A stretch of 64,000 nucleotides of DNA from Brassica napus (lineage: Eukaryota > Streptophyta > Magnoliopsida > Brassicales > Brassicaceae). Made by a program: the position numbers and the translations under genes. The notes below the pieces were generated by a model. It was not told where the DNA came from. It worked only from the letters and a program-made list of their open reading frames with translations, and ran no database searches. Location of the stretch: assembly GCF_020379485.1 (NCBI RefSeq), contig NC_063449.1, positions 36,143,473 to 36,207,472 on the forward strand, in the 5' to 3' direction. Shown here in pieces: positions 1-13,035 of this stretch. Position 1 is the stretch's first letter. Every line of letters begins with the position of its first letter.

Positions 1-499
1 ATATATTTCTATTCTATCTATTACATTACTATTAAAATTTGGATTTTATATAAATTCAAACTAAGAATTTATATACTTTTTTGTTAATTTATGACATTGT
101 GTTCTTAAAAAAAATGGAATAGTGACTCCAAAACGGAATCATAAGTTCCCGACGTGTTTTTAAAGATAATATTTTAGAAGCTTTTTGGAAGCGAGATTCC
201 GTAAGCTTCCACAAAGTTTCGATTCTGATTCCGGTTCCGAAGTGGGAAGTGGACGTCCGATGAAGCTTCCATGCAACTTAGGGTGTAACAACCTTTTGTA
301 AGTATATCTTTTAGGATGATTCTCTTTTTAATAGTATAGATTTACTGCTCTCTTTTTTTTTTTTTAAGTAAGATACACATTTGACCAGGGAAAAAACCCT
401 ATAAAAATGAAGAGAATTATCTATTTATATAATAGGTTTATAATATGCACAATAGTTTTATCTTCCGTTAACATAAATAGAAGTTTTAAGTCTCTTTTT
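1..499. other. AT-rich spacer, no gene seen
   Basis: I see no supported gene here. The sequence is AT-rich, with a T run near 350-365. TATA-like words around 395-480 precede the GC-richer block that follows and could be its promoter, but nothing confirms this. Confidence 0.4.
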
Positions 500-1269
500 C
501 TCTTTCATCTCTCTAAAAACTCTGACATCTTTTCTTCGTTTGGCTCCGGCGTTCGGAGACATCGGCGGCCTCCGATGCACATTAGCTCTGGCGTCGGAGG
601 CGCCTCCTCCTTCTCTCTCTTGTTTTTCTTCTTGCTTCTTCCTCTCCATATCGCCTCCGTTATGTTTTGTCGAAACCCTAGAGCTGTCGGTGAATTAAGG
701 CTTTCTAGATCTAGGCCCGGTGATGGCACTTTTTGCAGCTGGCTTGACTCAGGGTTTCTATTGGCGCGTTGAGATGGTAGGGATCTTTGGGCTATGTTTG
801 CTTGTCTTTCTCCGAGTCGGGATGGTGTTTCAGTCGGCGGCGATCTTTCTCCGCTTTGGTGTCTCGGCATGGAGAACCCTTACGCTGCCCTCAAGGTGGA
901 CCTCGAAGGTTCTTCTCTTCCGGGTGTGCAACAGGGCTATCCTGGCAGTGTCAGTTGGCATTCCCCGTCGGCGCGTGTGGTGTCAAACATTTGTTACTGG
1001 CGCGTGGAGTTGTCTATGCTTTGGCGATGGCATATTTTGAGTGCTTCTCCGTTCTTTTCCCTTCTCGTCCTTTGGTTTTGTTGGTAGTGTCCCCGTCGCT
1101 GGATAGCGCTATCTTTGTGTCTCGTGTCCATGATAGCGCTGACAGATTTTGAACCGATTGGTGTTAGGAATTTAGGATGTACCCATTTTATTCAATTTCA
1201 TGTTTGTATATTGTTTTGTATATCCATTTGATTGATTAAATGGAATAAAAAGTAAATATTAAAAAAAAA
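500..1269 (+). other. GC-rich retroposon-like segment with A-rich tail
   Basis: A block clearly richer in GC than its surroundings (about 540-1150) is followed by a T-rich, UTR-like stretch and ends in an A run at 1261-1269. This is the profile of a non-LTR retroposon or the non-coding part of a LINE. Several overlapping open frames cover it, but none gives a recognisable domain, so I do not call a protein. No target-site duplication could be matched. It could also be a transcribed non-coding gene. Confidence 0.3.
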
Positions 1270-1933
1270 GTTTTGAGTCGTATCTGAAATAAACAAAAGA
1301 AAAACAAATAAAATAAAATAATGGGACATAAATTAATATGTCAACAGAAACGCGGCTTGGGTCATGTCATGTTATTTTATTTTCCGACAAGTAGTGCTTT
1401 CTTTACTTTTAGCGTCATCGTCGATGATATCATATACTGTAGTATAAGTTTTATGTTAACCCAATCAAATAATTGCATCTATATTGCTCCAAGGTTAATA
1501 GTTACAAAAATATTTATTTATAACTATGTATATATATGTTTTTGTTACGATTAAAATTAAACCGCATTTGTTCTATATGTTGCTATTCGGACGCTAAACT
1601 ATATTTAAATAGTAATATTATTTTTTTATACAAATATTTGATATTTAAGATTGTTCACACATTAAAAATAATATTTACTTTTGTCTATTACTTTCAGTTA
1701 GTTTAAAATTTTCTCCATAAAATTTAATCACCTGCATTTTTACATTTTAGTTTATGTTTTACTTTTAAAACAAAATACATTAATAAACTAGACATCAACT
1801 CTCGACAAACTTATCAGTTTATGACTACTTTAACATCTTAAAATAGTAAATTAAAATTCAACGATTAATATTATTTATTTGCCAATTAAACTGGTTTACG
1901 ATTTATGAGTAAAGCCATCTTGTTTACCGTATA
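1270..1933. other. AT-rich spacer
   Basis: No gene or clear repeat is seen. The segment ends at the A that precedes the Helitron 5' terminus. Confidence 0.4.
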
Positions 1934-2402
1934 TCTATATAAATAAAGCAGAATTTTCTCTCACCTCAGCCCTCCACCTCATCAAGAGCATAGGGGCAAT
2001 TCATGACACATGTCCTCATATTCTTAAGTCTGTGTATATGCTCTGTCGAACATTATTTTTTGGGCTCTAATTAAATTCAGTAAATTTACAAACCATGCCC
2101 ATCTTTATTAGGGTTTCGTTCACTCACTGAAATTCTGAGTGAGTTCAAGCGACGTGCCTCTGTGGATCTCCAGTCCTCTGAGCAAAGCCTATGTAAATTC
2201 TTTCATTCTTGGCTATCATCTTTTTTAATCCAAGCATCAAGGTGGTTCTCACCACTCCTGCCATTCTCTTGCATTTAAACGTCCTCATCATTAAAGGTTA
2301 CCGTTCGAAGCTCCGTCTATAAATTGATTCCTTGCAAGCTATGAACATCCTCACAGCTACGAAATCCAAAAAGTCAAACTCTGTCAAGCATCAACTCCTA
2401 CC

Positions 2403-3897
2403 ATGGTGAATTTGAAAGCTAGTCCGCCTTCTGAGGTTCTGAGAGGCAAAAAAAGTGAAGAAAGACGGGGCGTTGACATGCTCTTGCTGGATGAAAAGGT
2501 TAGTCATGCAAACCACCATCTTCCTTATTAACGATTTACACTAAGCTTAGACCTCCGAAATTGTAATTTGATTATATGTTATTGTTGGGAAAGAAAATTA
2601 TTAAAAGTAAGTAACTCTAATATTAGATATACAACACTGCGTCTCCTTTTAATATATACCCATATGATATGTCCAAACCATACAACCTCTTCATCAAAGA
2701 TATAGCGACAGCATAGATAAATATCTCTCATTTATTCTTCTTTAGGTTGATTGGAAATGGCTCAAACCAGACTGCTTCCTCATCAAAGCTGCTTTATGCC
2801 CATAAAATAGAACCTCTCACTGTTTCTTTCTGATCTTAACCAATATGTCATCACATCTGAATCCTAGATCAAAGTTACATTATTTGAAGTTAATCTCACA
2901 ATTGTTACTTCTAATTGTTATGGTACTACTACTGATGACAGATAACTGAGTTTTTCTGTACCACCAAAGTAACTGGTATCAAAACAAGTAAAAGATGGTG
3001 TTATATTGGTTGCTCGAAATGTACAAAGAGGTTTCAAAGAGAGATTTCTTCTTTCACATGCGTCTTATGTGATATGTGGGTGTCCTAAGGTAATGGTCCT
3101 ATATATTTATGCTCCACCAAATATTATATTCCACTTCTATATATATACTTACACTATTATACTTTCTTGCATCTCTACCCTGCCTACATGTTATCGTGTG
3201 GAGCGTGTGTATGTGTATCAGACCGGACAAATGATGCAGTCTTTGTGGCTTTTGATATGGAGATGGACAAGTTAACCAACCTTCAAACTGAAGTTGCACA
3301 TATTTTGGTATGACTCCTACTCAACCATTTCGAATTAAATAAGACTCTTCCTTATGTGTTCAGTTTCCTAAATAAAAGGTTCCTCGGGTTTGCAGGTTAC
3401 AGGTGTCGATGCTCATGTGGACACGAACTCCCCCCGTTTGTTGCTGATATTGTTGGAAAGACTTCACTTTCCAGCTCAAGCTAAGAGAGTTCAATTTTAC
3501 TTCCACACACCAAACTTCACCACTTCCTGTATCATCACTGAGCTTCAGCGAGCACCACTGCTAGCCTTTGTTGTTGATGTTGGTACCTTATATAGAGCTC
3601 CAATATATATTTTTATAAACAATATAATCATGTTAATTATTGGGTTGTAAACAGGGAGGTAACAATGGTTCTGGACCTTCTGGTGGTGATAAGCCTGGAG
3701 GGAATCCATTAGCATCTAAGGTCTCTGCTGATGACAATAACGCTATTGTTGAGGCAGCATGTGTGGTGTGACAACAGAACTCGGAGTCAACAATCAACCA
3801 TCCTCGGCAGCCGTCCAGCATCAACCAAACCGATAATTGGCTCAAATGAGAGTGGAAAGAAGAAAGCACGCATAGCATAGCCCGACATGGAAAACTC
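2403..3897 (+). pseudogene. RPA70-like (replication factor A1 / DUF223-type) gene remnant
   Basis: Pieces of a replication protein A large-subunit-like protein lie in order. An opening exon at 2403-2498 ends in the typical VDMLLLDEK motif followed by a GT donor. A zinc-finger segment near 3000-3088 reads WCYIGCSKCTKRFQ...FTCVLC, the Cys4 finger of the RPA C-terminal OB fold. A segment near 3219-3300 resembles AVFVAFD. A further piece at 3395-3570 reads LPPFVADIVGKT and then continues only after a frame change. A Gly/Ser-rich tail follows from 3655. Stops and frameshifts interrupt the reading, so it is not a working single-strand DNA-binding protein. It sits entirely inside the Helitron. Confidence 0.7.
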
Positions 3898-4671
3898 AAA
3901 GCCCCACTAACTTTTCTAATGTTTTTTTTTTCCATTTGGTTATCAAACAGTGCTTTAGCAACTCTATCTATTTTTTTATTAAACGGAATGTAGTGGTGGA
4001 TGTTTTAATTATTAAAGTAAGTTTTTACTAAACATGTCTTCCTTCCTTTTTGTTCTGATGAAGTGTCTTATGCAAATTAACCATTGACCAGATAATGTTT
4101 TCCGCTTGACAAATTCAGTGAAAAAGCTAAGTTTGAAATCTCAAAACTATTCATCAATAACTATTAATAGTACATGAATGATCAGTTGTGTTAACATCAT
4201 ATGAATTTTCCTTCGCAGTCTAAAAATATCAAAGTTCTAAAATCTGTGATTGTCTATACTCCAGATTGGCCTACACAATCTCGTCTAGACTGGCCTACAC
4301 AATCTCGTCTAGACAAAAGAATGAAGCTTTACCCAGAATATTTTATCTGGTCAAAAGCGTAACGACAAGAAAATAAATTGCGACGAACCAAGAAAATAAT
4401 AATCTCATGCAAATACAAAACAAGAAAACGTATTTCCATTATAATTGAAACGGATACTGAAACAAAATATTACAATGTCATAAAATATAGTTGATAACAA
4501 ATAAACATCCAAACACTAAGAATAATAAACAAAGGTCAAATGTTAACAAAATAAATATGTATGATCTAATTAAAAAACAAATTATATTTGTTATATTCAT
4601 TTGAAGTAATTTTCAATATTTTATCAAATTAAAATACATTTTACTATAAAATAATTTTAATGTAAATTCAT

Positions 4672-4697
4672 CCGTCCGTAGGACGGGCCAACCCTAG
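4672..4697 (+). repeat. Helitron 3' hairpin and CTAG terminus
   Basis: The stem CCGTCC/GGACGG has a 3-base loop at 4672-4686. CTAG follows at 4694-4697 and the host T at 4698. Together they define the 3' end of the element. Confidence 0.85.
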
Positions 4698-5244
4698 TAT
4701 ATAAGAAACTATAGTTTCCATGTATTCTATTTTAACTCGCTATTCTCTCCACCAGCGTTTACCAACCATTTGAAAGAAATGCTTTTCGATTCTCCTCGGT
4801 TGCACGTCTTTTCTTTACAATCAAATACATTTATATAGTCCAATTGGCTTGCACGCCAAGGTAACACCAACTATTAAGTATATAAAAAGTAGTTGAAAAA
4901 TCATTTGGTTTTGAATCGGAATAAGTTATACAGTGAGTCAGTGATACCACTAGCAACCATAACAGTACAATTTAGAATATTAAAAAAAAAAAATTAAACC
5001 ATATAAATCGGAAAATATATTTCTAAAGAAGCTATTTCAGCTCCTAAAATTCGAATCATGCTATATATAGTATAAGACTAATTTACATACTTAATTCTCA
5101 TAATAAGGTAAGAACAACTAATCTACAACCTTTATTCATACAAATTACAAAATAATAATAAAATAAACTGAAAAAGTGGAAGGGGAAGACTTCACTTGAC
5201 TTTTATTCATTTCCTTGGGAGAGATTTAAAAAGAAAAAAAAAAC
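4698..5244. other. AT-rich spacer
   Basis: No gene is seen between the Helitron and the leader region of the kinase gene. Confidence 0.4.
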
Positions 5245-5430
5245 ACGAATTCATTTTGACTTATTCCTGTCTCTTCCGCGCATTAAAACCAAAAACTAAA
5301 ATTACACGAGAACCCTTCTTCTTCCTTCGTTCAACCACCCACAAACCAAAAACTAAAATTATACGAATTCATTTTAACTTATTCCTGTCTTCTTCTTCTT
5401 CTTCTTCTACTTCGTTCAACCACCCACAAT
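5245..5430. repeat. Imperfect tandem duplication upstream of kinase gene
   Basis: The phrase ACGAATTCATTTTGACTTAT at 5245 recurs at 5363, CCAAAAACTAAAATTA at 5289 recurs at 5346, and CTTCGTTCAACCACCCACAA at 5326 recurs at 5410. The offsets (118, 57 and 84) differ, so this is a rearranged, pyrimidine-rich local duplication. It lies in the presumed promoter/5' UTR of the kinase gene. Confidence 0.7.
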
Positions 5431-5557
5431 CTGAGATACCGAGACTACAGCCGGCGAAACCCAATCGAACGTAAACCCACATCCCCAATTCGATTCCGCT
5501 TCCTGGGTCTTCCATTTCTCTTCTCAGTTCCTAACCTTTCTGTACTCTTTCCATGGG

Positions 5558-7209
<1,652 letters not shown>

Positions 7210-7650
7210 AGTACATAAATCTGGTTAAATTTTTTTATTGTAAATACTATATTAGCGAGGTTTTTTTTTGGTTTGGAAAGTAAATTATTATTTTTGGGCT
7301 CTGGTTGTGGCTTTACTTGTTCGACAGGGTTTATAGTATTGTATGATGTTCGTATAAATTATTTGTTACAATAATATCCTTCTCACATTCTCTACTCGGT
7401 CAATTAACGATAACGTTAAAAAGGGAAGTTTTTAACGCATTAAATTAAGGAAAAATTGGAAAAAAAATAACACTTTCCACTTTTGTATGCCCTTCTAGCA
7501 CTTGTGATATTTTTGACAATTTTAGACATATTTTACCCTTTTTTTATGGGAAAAATAATAAACTGAATTTTAAAAATTTTAAAAAAATATGAAAACTGTT
7601 GGAAACATAAGTATGACAATATATACGTTTAATTTTTTTTTAAAGTGGAA
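7210..7650. other. 3' flank and AT-rich spacer
   Basis: This holds the presumed 3' UTR of the kinase and AT-rich sequence. No further gene is seen. Confidence 0.4.
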
Positions 7651-8277
7651 TCCCCTAGACTATATTTGCGAAGTGATTTTGCCACATATCCTTTCTACAA
7701 TCAGTTTCACAAAACAAATATGACATGACTACTGAAATTGATGACAAGGCTTCCGAAAAAATATGACATGGATAATTTTATTTAATGTTGATTTATATTT
7801 TTGACAAACTTATTAGAATATGGTAATAATTCATATATTACATTTAATATTGATATTTCTTTTTGGTAAACTTTTTTAAAATATGGTAATAGCTCATACA
7901 TCATCTATAAAATAAATATATTCATATATAACATTTCAAATTTCGAAATATTATTATTTTGTATACTTATACAATTTGTATTACTAATGCTTTTAACAAT
8001 TTCTACAATTTTTAAAAAATTTAAATATCTAATCGTAAGATCATTAGTCTTATATATCTACAAATTGTATAAATATTGTTTAGGTTAAATATTTGATGAT
8101 TATACAATTTTATATTATTTTTATTAGTTTTATACAAATTTATTTAATATATATCAAATCTATATTAAATATTAGTAAGAAAATAGTAAAATCTATAATA
8201 TTTAATAAAATTTATTTTTAAATATAAGTCAGATTAAAAAAAAAAAATTACTGCACATGGTGCAGGAAAACACCTAG
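7651..8277 (+). mobile_element. Short non-autonomous Helitron, copy A
   Basis: The 627-bp element starts TCCCCTAGAC after an A and ends CACCTAG before a T. A hairpin CTGCAC-ATG-GTGCAG (8251-8265) lies 8 nt inside the CTAG. It has no coding capacity and is very AT-rich. A second copy of the same family lies in reverse orientation at 54100-54713 and matches along its whole length with small indels, which independently fixes both ends. Confidence 0.88.
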
Positions 8278-8663
8278 TCATATTTTATTTTATCTTCTAG
8301 CTATAGTTAGAATATTCATTCTGGTTATCTACTTAGTCTAGAAATCGGATACTAAGTTTTATACATAAATATATCAAGGGTATATAACGTAAACTAACAT
8401 TTCTTGTATATTCTAATAAAGCTAGAATTCGTTACTTTATAATCAAAAAAGATGTCTTCAGTCTACCTACGGCTTGATAACGATATATACCCACAACTCA
8501 ATGATATACATTATCTAGATTACGTGTCATAACATGTTATGCCTTTACCTTATGTGACGTTTAAGGAAGAATATGTTTCTCACCTACTCTATTGTGTTCT
8601 GCATAAGGTAGGATACATATTCTAGGCAAATCCGGAAAATATGGAAACTTCCATATTAGGTTA
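8278..8663. other. Spacer
   Basis: No gene or recognisable repeat is seen. Confidence 0.35.
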
Positions 8664-8988
8664 AAGATGGAGTGCATGAAGACCCTACATATCTCAGAGG
8701 TGGTGTTTGCAACAGACTGCTCACAGTTGGTGAAGATGGTGTCTACTCCAACAGAATGGCCGGCGTTCACTACTCACATGGAGGAGTTCCTACGATGTAA
8801 GGAATATTTCCCCACTTTCACTATTCAGCATATTCCAAGGGCACAAAACACAATGGCGGATAAGCTAGCACGAGGTGCTAGGACTCAGCATTCTGCTATG
8901 GTATATGTTGACTCCGTTCCTCCGAGATGGTTATCGGCTCAGGAATCTACTTAGTTTAGTTTTGCTTCTTTGTTGAAAAAAAAAAAAC
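8664..8988 (+). pseudogene. 5'-truncated LINE tail (RNase H domain, poly-A)
   Basis: A frame of about 95 codons ending at 8954 encodes the end of a plant LINE RNase H domain (RVT_3 type), with motifs FATDCSQLVKMV, EWPAF and ADKLARGAR. The stop is followed by a short 3' UTR and an A run at about 8977-8987, the mark of target-primed reverse transcription with severe 5' truncation. Reverse transcriptase and endonuclease are absent. A related but diverged tail lies at 14820-15487. No target duplication could be matched. Confidence 0.75.
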
Positions 8989-9080
8989 TAAATCAACCCT
9001 AAATCTCTCATAAAGTATTTTCTCTCACGTTTTTCTCCTCCCTTCACGATCTTTTTATCTTCGTTCTCTGTGTTTCTCTT

Positions 9081-9745
9081 AGGCATGGGCATCCGGGTCG
9101 TCGGGTCGGGTTCGGGTCGGATATTGTCGGGTCCTAGAAATTTAGACCCATATAGGTACTTATAAATTTTCAGGTCGGTTCCGGGTCGGGTCTTGTCGGG
9201 TCCGGGTCGGTTCGGGTCTATAATTTCAATATCCATAAAATACCCATAATTTTTGGGTATATTTCGGATCCGGGTCGTTTCGGGTATTTAGGACCCGAAA
9301 AGGATCCGAAATACCCGAATTGGACCCGAAAACTCTAAAAATACCCGAAGAACCGGAAAAATACCCGAAAATACCCAAAATTTTATCCAAAATCAGACTC
9401 AAAAACCCAAAACATACCCGAATTTTACCCGAATATCCGAATTATATTTTCTAAAAATCTAAAATTTTACCCGAAACCTACAATTATACCCGAAAACCCG
9501 AACCCAAACCTTTTAAAAAAATCCAAAATACCAAAAATTATACCCAACTACCCAAATATACCTAATATATACAATTATTTGCGAGTACTTCGGGTACCCG
9601 AACAGGTCTCGGGTAGGACCCATACCCGAACCGAGACCCACGGGTCCAAAAAAAAGACACAATAGGTACTTTAGCATGGACCCGGACCCAAACCTCGGGT
9701 CGGTTCCGGTTCGGGTCTTCGGGTCCGGGTAAAATGTCCAGGCTA
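9081..9745. mobile_element. Element built of degenerate GGGTC/CCCGA words, 9-bp flanking repeat
   Basis: This 665-bp block is GGGTCGGG-rich at its left end, with CCCGAA-type words through its centre and GGGTC words again at the right, so its ends are roughly inverted (AGGCATGGGCATCCGGGT at left; the reverse complement of the right end reads TAGCCTGGACATTTTACCC). The flanks carry the same 9-mer, GTTTCTCTT (9072-9080 and 9746-9754). A 9-bp duplication would fit a Mutator-like element, but the flank is pyrimidine-rich and the match could be chance. No coding capacity. Confidence 0.5.
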
Positions 9746-10139
9746 GTTTCTCTTTCTCTCTTCTTCATCGACATAATCATCTCTTCTCTCTACCAATACA
9801 ACATGGTTCTAATCTATGCTAAATCTGGTGTATAGATGTCTCTAGCGATATCTTCTCTATTTTGGTATAACAGCCCAAAAGAGTACAAAGAATTCAATCA
9901 TGTCAACTCAGAGTCTGATGAACAGTATCGCTTAATAAGATCATAATCATAATAGATGTTTTCATTGGCTCATCTTCAGGGTTTGAGATCAATAATCATA
10001 TTCTTAAATTTCAATATCTTTTCAAAATTAAATCTCTAAGCAACAATTGCAAATCAGATAAGAATAAAAAAAACTTAAAATTAAAGTTTTTTGGATTTAA
10101 TAGTGGTTGAAGTTATTTCTTTCTTGTCTGCCTCTGTTG
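9746..10139. other. Spacer
   Basis: Beyond the possible flanking duplication I see nothing supported. Confidence 0.35.
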
Positions 10140-11152
10140 ATTTCTTCTTTTCACAATTTTAGCTTTCAACTTTACACAAGACTTCACCCAAAGATCAACT
10201 GACTCTACGTTGTGAAACCTCAAACTTTCTTTCTCCTTCTGATTACTCCTAAGAGATTCTTGTCTGATGCCATTTGCAGTAAGAGACGCTTGAGCATGTC
10301 CCTATTAGTCATCTTATCCACTCATACAGTTAACAAAATGTGTCTTTCATGTTCTTTTAGCATTACATCTAAGTTTCCTTCTGCAGGAGTTAATGGCCAT
10401 GAGATGTTTATTCTCTCTGTTTTTTCACAGTCACCCTAACAGATGGCAAACCAAAAAAGAAATTGATTAGCCCACAAAAGTTTCAATGCAAAACAAAGAC
10501 AGTTATGGTTAAGATGTTCTTATCGGTGGATTCTTTCTCTTTTGTAAAATATTTGGGTTTAACCAGAAAAACGTGGTGACCCATCACCATCTTTTTGTTA
10601 TTAAACCACAGTTGATTTGCTATAGAAAAATGTGATGCATATCTGGCAGCTATTGAGTCTGAGAACTTTGTCAACTGGGCGGATCCACGTTGAACAAAAG
10701 ACTGTTGCATCATCAGTTCTTTACTTAGAGGAGGAGACCGATTCAAACCCCTCATCGTAGCACTCTTCAGTGCTGCATCTTCATTAGGATTGAACTTTTT
10801 ACTCATGTTTGTCTGGTTATTCTTCCCTTGACGTTTCTTTTACAAACAAGAGCATAAACCGAAAAGTTAAGATTCCATGAATACAAACATACATTATATC
10901 TATTATGGTAGAATGATTATACATACTTGTATTGATGCTAGTAACTCGGCATTGGCATCTGAAGCAGGCACAACTTTGGATTTTCTAGATACTTGTTTTG
11001 ACTCATTCTGTTTACTGCCTTTCTTTCTGGCTAGTAAAGAGGAAAATTTGAAGCATCAGTGTTCATTAAGACATAAAAGAGCCATGTTTATGCAAAATCT
11101 GGATCTTACCGTCTTGCTTCCTCTTTTCCAAACTTCACATCAATTTCCTTTT

Positions 11153-11606
11153 AGAGAAAAAGACAAAAATAGCACTAAATCAAGTTTTTGTTCCCAAACT
11201 AGCATTCAAGGTCAAAAGTCACAAAAATAGCACTTAATGTTTTATCAAAAGTCACAAACTTAGGGTTTAGAGTTAAAGGGTGGGGTTTAGGATTTAGGGT
11301 TTAGGGTTTAGAGTTTAGGGTTTAGGGTTTAGAGTTTAGGGTTTAGGGTTTAGGGTTTAGAGTTTAGGGTTTAGGGTTTAGAGTTTAGGGTTTAGGGTTT
11401 AGAGTTTAGGGTTTAGGATTTAGGGTTTAGAGTTTAGGGTTTAGGGTTTAGAGTTGAGAAATGAGGTTTTGGGGATAAGATTTCAAATTTTGAAAAATAA
11501 AAAAATTAAAATTTTCAAAAGATAAAATGCTATTTTGGTCATTTTAGTTTTTGAGTGCTATTTTTGTGATATAAACTTAGAAATGTGCTATTTTAGATAT
11601 TTGCCC
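11153..11606. mobile_element. MITE with long imperfect TIRs and a telomere-like core
   Basis: Both ends carry two spaced copies of AAAATAGCAC in inverted orientation (left near 11165 and 11220; right near 11533 and 11590 on the opposite strand), forming imperfect inverted ends of roughly 80 bp. TTCCTTTT flanks both sides (11145-11152 and 11607-11614), consistent with an 8-9-bp target duplication of a Mutator-type element. The core is a TTTAGGG/TTTAGAG array. There is no coding capacity. Confidence 0.55.
11276..11456 (+). repeat. Interstitial telomere-like (TTTAGGG)n array
   Basis: About 25 tandem heptamers are present, mostly TTTAGGG with regularly interspersed TTTAGAG. TTTAGGG is the plant telomere unit. 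The regular higher-order pattern (one or two TTTAGGG followed by TTTAGAG) points to amplification inside the MITE rather than a healed chromosome end. Confidence 0.85.
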
Positions 11607-11999
11607 TTCCTTTTTTGTTGATTGTGTCTGAAAACAAAGAGGAGTAAGACAAAAAATGAAAAAAATAAAGATTTACGATGAATAAACAAGGATTCTCCAC
11701 TTACCCTAAATCGCCATTGATACATGTTGAAGGTAGGGAGACCATTCTGGAAACAAGAGGAACAAATAGAAAATGAACGTAAAGGAATAAAATTGCAGGA
11801 ATGAAAAGGAATAGTTATTCTTTCTCAAATTTAATGAGTAATACTTTTGTTCTTTATTTCTCTACAAAAAAAGAATGGTAGGAAATGAGAAGAAAAAAGT
11901 ATTCCTTGTGAATTGTGATATTTTTTAAGGAACGTTAGGGAATGCATTATTTCTCGTCGTTCCCTGGTCACCATTCATATACATCATCTTTTTTCATAT

Positions 12000-12650
12000 A
12001 ACTTTAAATATGAAGAGTTTTGTTTTCCAAAAAAAAAACTTCAAAACTTTAAATTTGAAGTTTGAGTAGTAAAACCTCAAATATAGAGTGTCACTATTCA
12101 AATTTCAAATTTGAAGTTTCATATTTTTATTTGTATTTTGGTTCTTATAATTATATATTACATTTATGATTCTTAAATATTTTGTCGTTTTATCTTTTTA
12201 ATCTTTAAAATTTTTATAACGCATAAATATTTCAAATTTGCCTTTATAATTTTAATTTTACGCATAAAATTAAATAAATTTTTTAAAATAAGCTATATTT
12301 AGATAACAACAATATTACAAAAGAAACTTAATAAATGCACTAATTGATTGTATTTGGGTGTATTAGGAAAATAGTTCAATGTAAAATTTTATATTTTATA
12401 TTTTTGTATAGCATTTTATTAATATTTTTATTAATATTGTTATAATATTTTTACATATGTGTTATTTATTTATAAAGCTTTATGAACTTAAGTTAAGTAT
12501 CATAAATATAAAGATCATAGTATAAAATATAAATACTTTTGAAGTTAAGTTTGAAATTTTAGTTTTAGAGAACACTACCTTTAAACTTCAAATATAAAGT
12601 TTTGCAAACTTTAAAATAGAGTATCTTTTTGGAGATGCTCTAATCCATCT
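12000..12650. mobile_element. AT-rich MITE-like region
   Basis: TTTGAAGTTT-type words recur in both orientations near 12040-12120 and 12535-12615. The right side finishes in GGAGATGCTCTAA, which resembles the ends of common hAT-type MITEs in Brassicaceae. The left end was not resolved. No coding capacity. Confidence 0.35.
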
Positions 12651-12889
12651 CCGTCGTGGATAATTTAGACTTATTGGAAAATACACACTTGTTCTCATGT
12701 TCTTTTAATGAAGTATTGATTTTCATATTTGAGTATTTGATGCTCTGCTCTTTAATTAACAACTTATTTTATTTATTTTTTCTTAATACTATATTGTTCT
12801 ATCATACAATATACACATTACTATTTGATTCAATTTTTTGTTTTAATTCATAAACTATTTTTATCCCGGTCTTTTTTTTTTTAAATAAG

Positions 12890-13035
12890 TTTAAATAACC
12901 GAATCGATCCGAATTATCCAAATCCGAACTACAAATATTCGTACTCAACCCGAAGTATAAAAATATCCATGTGTATTTTGTATCCTTATACCGAAATATC
13001 CAAAAATCTGAAATACCTAATCCGAACCCCAAAGG
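12890..13035. repeat. Degenerate CCGAA-word repeat fragment
   Basis: A short run of CCGAA/CCGAT/CCAAAT words resembles the centre of the element at 9081-9745. It is probably a decayed relative. Confidence 0.4.

Larger units (their letters stand above)
1934..4697 (+). mobile_element. Helitron (non-autonomous) carrying an RPA70-like gene remnant
   Basis: The element begins with TC (TCTATATAAATAAAGC) just after an A and ends with CTAG just before a T, which is the A^T insertion rule of Helitrons. A hairpin with a perfect 6-bp stem (CCGTCC-GTA-GGACGG, 4672-4686) lies 7 nt inside the CTAG, as expected for the 3' terminator. There are no terminal inverted repeats and no target duplication. The cargo is a decayed replication protein A-like gene, a class commonly carried by plant Helitrons. 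No Rep/helicase is present, so it cannot move on its own. The ends are seen directly; the exact 5' end is inferred from the TC rule. Confidence 0.8.
10140..11765 (-). pseudogene. Decayed multi-exon gene of unknown identity
   Basis: On the minus strand several exon-like pieces with non-random, Lys/Ser-rich composition occur in order. One near 11710-11760 reads LPTFNMYQWRFR before a GTAAG donor. One near 11111-11142 reads EIDVKFGKEEARR. One near 10930-11035 contains RKKGSKQNESKQVSRKSK. The largest, about 10640-10845, contains KKRQGKNNQTN and FNPNEDAALKSATMRGLN. A possible last piece near 10330-10440 contains INISWPLTPAEGN. I do not recognise the family. A MITE (11153-11606) sits between the first two pieces. 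Donor-like sites are present, but stops appear between and inside pieces, so it is probably a relic, although a spliced gene cannot be excluded. Confidence 0.35.

Noticed and set aside
505..1152. Several overlapping open frames on both strands
   Set aside because: No frame gives a recognisable or codon-consistent protein; they follow from the higher GC of a retroposon-like block.
5196..5474. 92-codon open frame upstream of the kinase
   Set aside because: It is Lys/Thr/Pro-rich low-complexity sequence created by the local tandem duplication in the leader region; no domain is seen.
7870..8250. LTR or promoter in the very AT-rich stretch
   Set aside because: Explained by the body of the short Helitron, present also at 54100-54713.
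11276..11456. True telomere or chromosome end
   Set aside because: The array is short, mixed with TTTAGAG, and enclosed by MITE arms with unique sequence on both sides.
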